From Macrolepiota albuminosa (taxonomy: Eukaryota; Basidiomycota; Agaricomycetes; Agaricales; Agaricaceae), in assembly GCA_027475525.1 (NCBI GenBank), contig JAMWFC010000088.1, positions 570,757 through 634,756 of the forward strand: DNA of 64,000 nucleotides. Direction: 5' to 3'. How positions within the stretch are numbered: position 1 is the first letter of the stretch; each line of letters starts with the position of its first letter. The notes under the pieces are model-generated. The model saw only the letters and a list, made by a program, of their open reading frames with translations. It ran no database searches and was not told where the DNA came from. Shown here one piece after another: positions 57,100-64,000 of the stretch. A program made the position numbers and the translations under genes.

Positions 57100-60000
57100 T
57101 CAGAGAAGCCAGTAATGGTACTGCCATGCTGATTTCCGCAAGTACAGCATACATCTACTGTATCTGCTTCCCTGCTCTCCCCAATGCGATATACTCAGCC
57201 TCCGTTGTTGACATAGATACTGTGTCCTGAAATTTTGCACTCCAGCATGTGGGTCCCCTCGCTTGGATGTAGACTCCCCCAGATATTGACTTGTGGGTAT
57301 CGATGTCTGCGGCAAAATCAGAGTCATAGTAGCTGTGTGGTATGTAGTTTGTGTACTCTGGGCTGCCGTATTGTAGTTTATAATTGATGGTTCCCTTGAT
57401 GTAGCACATGATGTGGGTTAACATGAGCCAGTGTGCTTTTTCTGGGTTAGTCATGAAGCGGCTGAGTGATGTGATGGCATATGCTATGTCAGGTTGTGTG
57501 CCTATCTGTGCATACATTAGGGATCCGAGGACCTCACTATATGGCTTATTTGACATGTACAGACAGTCTTCATCCATTGTTGGTGCTTGAAACTGGCTGA
57601 GTATGATTCTGGGTAAAAGTGGCGTATACTTGGGTGTGCAGTCTGCCATGCTGAATTTTTCAAGGGTTTGCTTCAAGTATTCCTTCTGGTCGAGTGTGAT
57701 CATTTGCTGCTCCTGGTTGTGCACGATTTGTATACCGAGAACAAATTTGATCTCACCAAGGTCCTTGATCTTGTATTTCTCCCTGAGCTCTGCCTGTGCT
57801 CTGGCTGCTTCCTCCCTGGACAACGACATGCCTGACGTGTCATTGATGTACGTGCTGGTGATGGTTTTCTTACCATCTCTGTCTCTGGACCTTACTGACT
57901 GGTTGGCATCAGATCTCTTGTAGCCGAGCCACTTCATATTGTCATCAAGGATACACCACCAGTTATTTGCCCTGTCCATTGTCCCATACAGCACCTTGTC
58001 AAGCAGTGATACCACGCCTTTCTCATTGTCTCTTGCGTTCATTGGCTTCTCATCCCTTACTGCGCTGTTGCACTTGCTTCCCTGGACCCAATCACCGGCA
58101 TTTATGTCGACCCTGTACACTTCTCTCAGTTTCACCTTGTAACCCTTTGGTTGCTCCATTAGGATTGGGACTTGGGTTGGTGCATTGAGGTATGCGCTAG
58201 TATAGTCTATTTGCCACATCTCATAGTCACGCACCGTTCCCACTGCTAGGTTCATCCAAAAAGACTCATACTTCATGACAGATGCATATGTGACAAAGTA
58301 ATCCACTCCTGAGATCTGAAAAAAGCCCTTTGCTATGAGTCTTGCCTTCCATCCCATGACTTTCCTATCTTTGTTAAATTTCAGAGCAAAGATCCATCAA
58401 TTTTTTATCGTTCTTGCTCCCTTGGGCCTCTCCACCAGCCTCCAAACCTTCTGCTGTCCCATTTTCTCCATCTCCTCATCCATGGGTGCCTTCCATAAGT
58501 TGGGACAAGTCATTGCTTTAGAATAGATTTTTGGTACCCACAGGTTGTCCGCAGCACTAGTGGTGACTGACAATGCGCTAGGCATGCCTGCATATGTTTC
58601 TTCCTTGGGTTGTTGATGTTGTTGATCAGATCCCCTTTGTGCAGTTCAGGGTCAGCAGCTCTCTTGGTGGCTAGTCATTCAGATCTGCATGGCTCGATTG
58701 TGGTGTCCTGCGGGGTTGGCTATGGTGGTGATAGGATGTTGGGTTTAATGGCTGGTGCTTGCACATCACTTCCAGCATTATTGGATTTGTCAGCGGTTGT
58801 CTCAATCTCAAAGATCTCGTATATGTTGGACGTGTCTCCAATGCAAGCATCAGGAAGCGTTCTGTGTGGTGCACCTTCCTCAAAGATGACATTGTGGGAC
58901 CTGAAGATTTGTCCTGTCTCACGTTTGAGGAGCTTGTAGTCTCCTCTGCTGAAGTACCCCACTAGGACTGCTTTGACTGACTGTGCCTTGATCTTGCCAC
59001 CGCTGTTTTCCCTGGAAACTTTCATGTAGGCCATGCACCCAAATGGTCAAAGGTGCATGACATTGGGTTTCTGTCCAGTGTGTATCTTATAGGGCATCTT
59101 CTCTGGGTGCCTTGAGCTAGGAACGAGGTCCAGGATGTATGTCACGGTTGTGGTTGCTTCTCCCCAGTAATGGCTTGGGAGTCAGGAGTCACATAGCATA
59201 CTTCTTGCAAGGTCCAGTATGGTCCTGTTCCTTCTCTCAGCTACCCTGTTTGCAGGCAAGGAGTGCAGTGCAGTGGTCTCATGTACTATCCCCTGCTTCC
59301 AGCAATAAGCTTTCCACAACTTGTTATTGAACTTGGTTCCCCTGTCAGTACATATACATTTCACTCTGTATCCCCACTGTGTTTTGGCTTGAGTGTCAAA
59401 ACCCTCTAGGCAAATGACAGTTGTCTCAGCCACCTTGTTCACGAGATACCACGTTGCACATTCAGCTCCAGCCTGGTCAGTCATGACGAGCATGAGGGTT
59501 TTTCTGCCAGTTATTTGGACGTGGGCCAGGCCCCAGATATCAAAGGCCATGTGCTTGTAAGAGGTGGCCTCAGTGTCAGGGCACGTGTCAAAGGGATGGC
59601 GTGCATGCTTGCTGAGTATGCAGTCTTTGCACTTCCCGCTGACTGACATCTTGGTAATCGCTAAGCCCTCGACTATGTCCCTTTGCACCATGTTGCATAT
59701 CATTAATTTGCTGACATGTGCTAAACAATGGTGCCACATTTTGAGGTTGGCTGGTTGATTGAGGGACCGGGTTGCGAGGGCATTGAGTGGTGGGATGAAG
59801 GGGACGATAAACATTGCACCCTTCATAGTGCATCTCAGGAAGGGCACACTGTCTCGCATAGTTGCTCCGTTGTCTTTGAGGTCAATCCTGACGCCTTTGC
59901 AGACCAAACATTGTAGTGAGACAAGGTTGTGTGACAGGTCAGGAGCATGCAAGGCATTCTCAAGTGTGATTTCCATTATGTTTCTGCCGTATTGCACCCA

Positions 60001-60180
60001 TTTGTGCACCTGACTGCACCCCTCCACACAAAAAGTGTGTCCTTCAGCTGTAACACTGATCAGGTCATTTGTGCTAGGTGATCTATATGTCACAAAGTCT
60101 GATCAGTTAGTGGTCGAAGAACTTGCACCCATATTTCAGACTGCCATCTCTGGGTGGGCATGCCAGGTAAGTACGCAGAC
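57100..60180 (-). pseudogene. copia-2 relic: pre-integrase, integrase, RT, RNase H
   Basis: From high to low: a degenerate protease end (SDFVTYRSPSTNDLISV at about 60090), a pre-integrase region (MWHHCLAHVSKLMI, CKDCILSKHARHPFD), an integrase core (FDIWGLAHV, CTDRGTKFNN, RVAERRNR), a linker (YMKVSRENSGGK, VLVGYF), RT from about 58357 (KARLIAKGF, QIDYTSAYLNAP, LLDKVLYGT) and RNase H (YYDSDFAADID, SMSTTEAEYIALG). The RT box reads YIND at 57850-57839, so the first catalytic Asp is lost. The protease DSG is not readable. After GDNNGSI near 57055 the sequence decays. No LTR was found on either side. Confidence 0.88.
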
Positions 60181-60275
60181 ATGCCGGGAAACTACTTACG
60201 CTGCTGGAAAAGGGCTGCTATTTGCCGCTCATCCTGATGGCACTCCTTGTAGTGTAGCCATGAAGCAGTAGAGTT

Positions 60276-61460
60276 ATCACCAGGCAAGGGTGGCATAGGC
60301 GAACGATTAGGGGTAGAGTGGCGTGACATGGTCAAAGAAGGAGGGACTAAATATTTTTCTTATCTACTCTCTCATTGTGATGGCATCAAACTTCTACTTC
60401 TATTACCAATACATAGCCACTGCCACATTGCTTATATGAGTAAATAAAACCAATCCCCGCAATCTGTACGTAAGTGACGATAACAGTGTTATGTTTAGAC
60501 AGGTGGTTTTTGAGTACTCTATAAAGTTTGTGTATTTCTAACTACTATTTTCAAGTGTATATTCCTTGTTTATTGTTGCCCAGTTTTGGAATGGCATATG
60601 CACTATTGCTGATAATAAAAATGAAAGTCAAGGATGGATGGGAACATCATTACTCCCATAGACTCCTTGCTGGCTGCATAAGACTTACGCAGTATGTTGT
60701 TCCAAATCCCATACCTTACATGGTACAATAGATCACCGATCACATACAGGGTCAATCCTACAACAATCGGCATTCAGTGGATCAACACAGACCATTGCCA
60801 CCGAATGGACTCAGCTCAGCTGCTCAGCATGTGTCTATATGTCAACCTTACTATGCGTCCCCTGATGTTTGGCAGCCCCAGTTTGAAGTAACGGAGATTG
60901 TCACTGGTTAGTAAGGCGCTATTTTACCCCCTTGTTGGGCCATGAATAGTTGAGATATCTGAGATTCTACAGAATGTTATTCCGACCATCACTAAGTATT
61001 CCATACTCCGTTATGCCGATTATCGGCAAGCATGACATTTGGATTCAACATATATTATTGTATTATATATTTAACTATTTATTGATAATATAGTGATATC
61101 ATGTGATTTTATGCATCTGGTGGCTGTGTATCAATTGTATATTCGAATAATGTTTTAAGAGCGCCCTGCAGCCGCATAGCCCGCTACTTTTGAGTGGAGT
61201 ACTTGCCCAGCACTGAATTTCAACTCTGGATAATATTTAATTATTTCTTTTGAAATTGGTTTGTCTGCAACAATGAGCAGTTGAAGCGCAATGTTTAGAG
61301 TGGACTGGAATGCAAAGGTCATGTTTGGTTTCAAAGGTCTTCGTTACTTTCTGTAATAGAACTTGAAACAACCACCCTCTGGTCAGCATATGAAATGCTA
61401 TCAATTCAGTACTGTTTCAGGTCGACAACATCGTCGGAAGTAATGAGTTATTCATTTATT
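60276..61460. other. A/T-rich region without a recognised gene
   Basis: It has only short frames. A near-perfect 13-bp palindrome gccgattatcggc lies at about 61016-61028. No transposon ends could be paired with it. Confidence 0.5.
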
Positions 61461-61614
61461 GACAATTTCTATGGTGACATCTGCTGTTAAATTGACACGT
61501 CCACAAGCAAGGTCAAATTGTGAACAAAGTCACTGTTGACAATTTCTATGGTGACATCTGCTGTTAAATTGACACGTCCACAAGCAAGGTCAAATTGTGA
61601 ACAAAGTCACTGTT
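61461..61614. repeat. 77-bp tandem duplication 18
   Basis: Copies start at 61461 and 61538 in noncoding DNA, so the pattern is not tied to any element. Confidence 0.95.
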
Positions 61615-61799
61615 TCACAATGGGCAGAAGAGCAGGCCCGGTGGAATTTCTTGTTATCTGGGAAGACAATTAATGGTAAGTTTCCTACAAAAAAATTGAA
61701 CCAATAATGCCATCCAATTGCCAATCAGTAAACGCTTCAAAGCCATAGTTAGCATTGAGAATAATGTTTGACTCGGCGCATAACAAGAACCGGAATTCC

Positions 61800-62178
61800 C
61801 TGCCAGCTCTATCAATTGATAGACCCATGTATAAATAGGGTAAATAAGCTAACATATCCGAACTGAAACTGAAAAATTGAAACCTGGTGAAACAAAATTA
61901 GCCAAAACAGAAACCAAAAGGATAACAAGATTGTAAACAGGCTGAAAACTGACGAGGCCGCATGAAGGACGCAAGTATTACACCAATCGATCAAAGACAG
62001 ACTTAAGGAAAGGGCGAGAGGAAGAACCAAAAGAATGGGCAAGGTGGAAAAGGGGTGAAGTGAAGATGAGATTAGAACTAACGGGCCGGATAAAAGATCA
62101 ACACGTGATGAATGGTCAGACCTGAAAATTTTGTCAGTATTGTTTGCATACCATAGACTCTCTACTAAAGTAGCAGGA
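61800..62178 (-). mobile_element. 5' end of a second Helitron (related to Helitron 1)
   Basis: On the minus strand from 62178: TCCTGCTACTTTAGTAG, then shared blocks ACAATA, CAAAATTTT and CACGTG in the same order as at 25801. A minus frame from 62216 to 61812 is Leu/Ser-rich without a recognised domain. The left limit is not visible; no Rep coding sequence is seen in the window. Confidence 0.6.
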
Positions 62179-62812
62179 ATTATACACAGCCACCAGGGGT
62201 CAGGTCCAACGCTCACTTACTGGCTTAGTTGCATCCAAATAAGCCTTTTCTATATTAATAGCCTTATCATTCAAATTCTTCATTTATGTAAACAGTGGGT
62301 TTTGATTGTGGTGGTGGCAAACTTTCTTCATTGGTCTTTTTATGCTACCCTATTGGTACCATTTTAGCTACGCATATACTGTTCATTTGTGGGTCTACCC
62401 AGGTGTCTACTAACCAATATGTCTTTAGCTACCATGTAGCGTAAGTAGATAGCATTTCAGACATACAGCTATATTGAATTATTTGTTCTAATCGTGTTAT
62501 TGTGGCTGTACATTGTTCGAGTATACGACTAATGTACAGCCACTATATCCATGACATTGTATTGATTACTACATGTATAGACTAAATTCCATGTTATTAC
62601 CTTCTTTCGAGTGTGAAATCATATAATTCTAAAATTCATGTAATCTTGTTTTTACCTTCACGTATCATTTGAGTTGATATATCCATTAATATCGGATTCA
62701 ATATTTCTTGTACCGCAGTTTATAAAGGTGTTGTGTTTAAATAATTAATTGATCCAGTATAAAAAATAAAATAAAATAATATATATATATATTATTTTCT
62801 TCAGTAGATATT
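62179..62812. other. A/T-rich spacer
   Basis: No gene is seen. An (AT)n run lies at about 62778-62796. Confidence 0.55.
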
Positions 62813-62994
62813 GGCAAACCATTCGTCCATACAATTGATTATATAATTGGTGCGTTGTTTTGATGTAATGATGCTTATTACTATATTCACTGGTGGAAAA
62901 CATGGCAAACCGTTCGTCCATATGATTGATTATATAATTGGCACATTGTTTTGATGTAATGACACTTATTCCTATATTCACTGGTGGAAAACAA
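62813..62994. repeat. Imperfect 91-bp tandem repeat
   Basis: Units start at 62813 and 62904 (ggcaaacc.ttcgtccat) and differ at several positions. Unlike the 77-bp class it is diverged, so it is a genuine old duplication. Confidence 0.8.
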
Positions 62995-63256
62995 ACAAAA
63001 TGAAGTGGTTGTATTATATGCAGATGTCAAAATGCTAGATACTGTGGACGGTAGTATATGAGGATGCTCGGTACTTCTGTCAATATAGGAAGGCAATGAG
63101 GGAGCGGCAATGAAAGTTTGTGGACCAGTTTGGGGAAGGCCAATTGACCGTATGAAATAGAACAATTCAGTGAAAATATAGTGGACAGCGTCAGGTAGAA
63201 ATGGCTTAAGGGATAGTATCAAAGCCATTGTAAGAGATCAGTTGTCGATGTAGAGG

Positions 63257-63345
63257 ACATGGTGGCTCAGCTGGCACCATTGTGTCCTTAGGGTTTGTAC
63301 CCGAATGGGAACAGCGAGGTTGTTAGTTCGACTCTTGCCTATGTA
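63257..63345 (+). repeat. tRNA-like SINE head
   Basis: gacatggtggctcagctgg (A-box-like) and gttagttcgactcttgccta (B-box-like) are 50-60 bp apart, and acatgg can pair with cctatgt. The transcript would run on into 63346 and beyond, as a tRNA-derived SINE would. No tail could be identified. Confidence 0.5.
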
Positions 63346-64000
63346 CTGCGGCCTTCGGCGGCAAACACTTTAGACACCGTATCTGGCTTATTCAAATGCC
63401 ACCGGAAAGCCACCGCCCTCATGTGCAATACTAGGGAGGCTTTGTTGCGCAGGTTGTTATATGGGAGACCAATTTGCACGTGACTTGATGAATCAATGTG
63501 ACCACCATGCTCATGTCCAATCAGAAAAAGGGAGGATTCCCCAATGTGGAGGATTTGGGAAAGGGAAAACTGTACCTCGCTGACCAAGCAAGCCGTAGTC
63601 TGGGTAGGGGTGAAGTTAGGTGACAAAGCAGTCTAGACCTTAAGTGGTTGTCCACCTGGTTGCCAAAGTATCGTGTGACACTGTTGGTTGGGATTTGGTA
63701 AAGTCCATTGGGGTTCTTAGATCTCATACAGACTGCAGAATCTTCTGGCTTGCTGACCCTTCCATGGCCTCTGCAGAGGAGGTGGAGACTCGGCTGAAGA
63801 TAGCCTCTGGGTGTGGGGGGGTTAGAGTCATGGAGCCTCGGCCACATTGTCGGCAAGCATTGATGAAAGTAGACGGGTCCAATCATTGGGATGGCACGTT
63901 AGCGGCAGATAGAAAGGGATTACATATGCAAAGTAGTATGAACTCTGATGAAGCGCTTGAGTAGGATCAAATCGTAGTAAAGTGGCTATGAGGCGTAACT
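63346..64000. other. Unassigned right end
   Basis: It may be the body of the SINE-like element in its first part. Frames at 63644-63964 (plus) and 63521-63886 (minus) overlap each other and show no domain. Confidence 0.4.

Noticed and set aside
61016..61028. Palindrome gccgattatcggc as a transposon end
   Set aside because: No second copy or target duplication was found nearby.
62813..62994. Counting the 91-bp tandem repeat with the 77-bp class
   Set aside because: Different period and clearly diverged copies, so it is a real, old duplication.

Overview
The window looks like a transposon-rich intergenic block from a basidiomycete fungus, most likely an agaricomycete. The grounds are short introns of about 41-57 nt, chromodomain Ty3/gypsy elements, Ty1/copia elements, a Helitron, and one patatin/NB-ARC/TPR receptor-type gene. 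Almost all sequence is mobile DNA in several layers. I see no bacterial features, no CRISPR, no rRNA and no canonical tRNA gene.

Layout: 1-1225 is a gag-protease relic of gypsy family B, and 1226-1615 is a repeat (D) cut by the next element. Gypsy A (1616-12812, minus strand, GC-rich) has two LTRs, a self-complementary primer site, two protease-like domains, and a spliced antisense gene between pol and the 3' LTR. At 12813-25801 a minus-strand Helitron is split by copia-1 (13061-20245), which is itself split by a solo gypsy-A LTR (15463-16211, perfect 5-bp TSD). A patatin-NB-ARC-TPR gene (27467-32733, five introns modelled, broken) is the only host-like gene I can model. Gypsy C (33396 to about 49832) is split by gypsy B (34777-46009, perfect TSD gtaac). 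Gypsy B carries a 2,403-codon gag-pol frame and a third 951-codon frame. From 49.9 to 52.0 kb lie tRNA-like 80-bp modules. From 52.2 to 60.2 kb are two degraded genes of unknown role and a minus-strand copia-2 relic. At 62178 is a second Helitron 5' terminus, and near 63.3 kb a SINE-like head.

Two processes explain most of the damage. First, 18 tandem duplications all have a period of exactly 77 bp and fall without regard to element type. Collapsing them restores reading frames in several elements, so they look like k-mer joins from assembly. Second, gypsy B and C frames contain 24 premature stops (21 TGA, 3 TAG, no TAA) with essentially no indels. Several TGAs face CGA or CGG in the sister copy, which points to deamination of methylated CpG.

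The observations I rate highest are the gypsy-A self-priming arrangement, the antisense zinc-cluster/coiled-coil gene inside gypsy A, the 951-codon third frame of gypsy B, and a retropepsin-like exon spliced in frame onto the Helitron replicase. Function assignments rest on motifs read by eye; no database search was possible.
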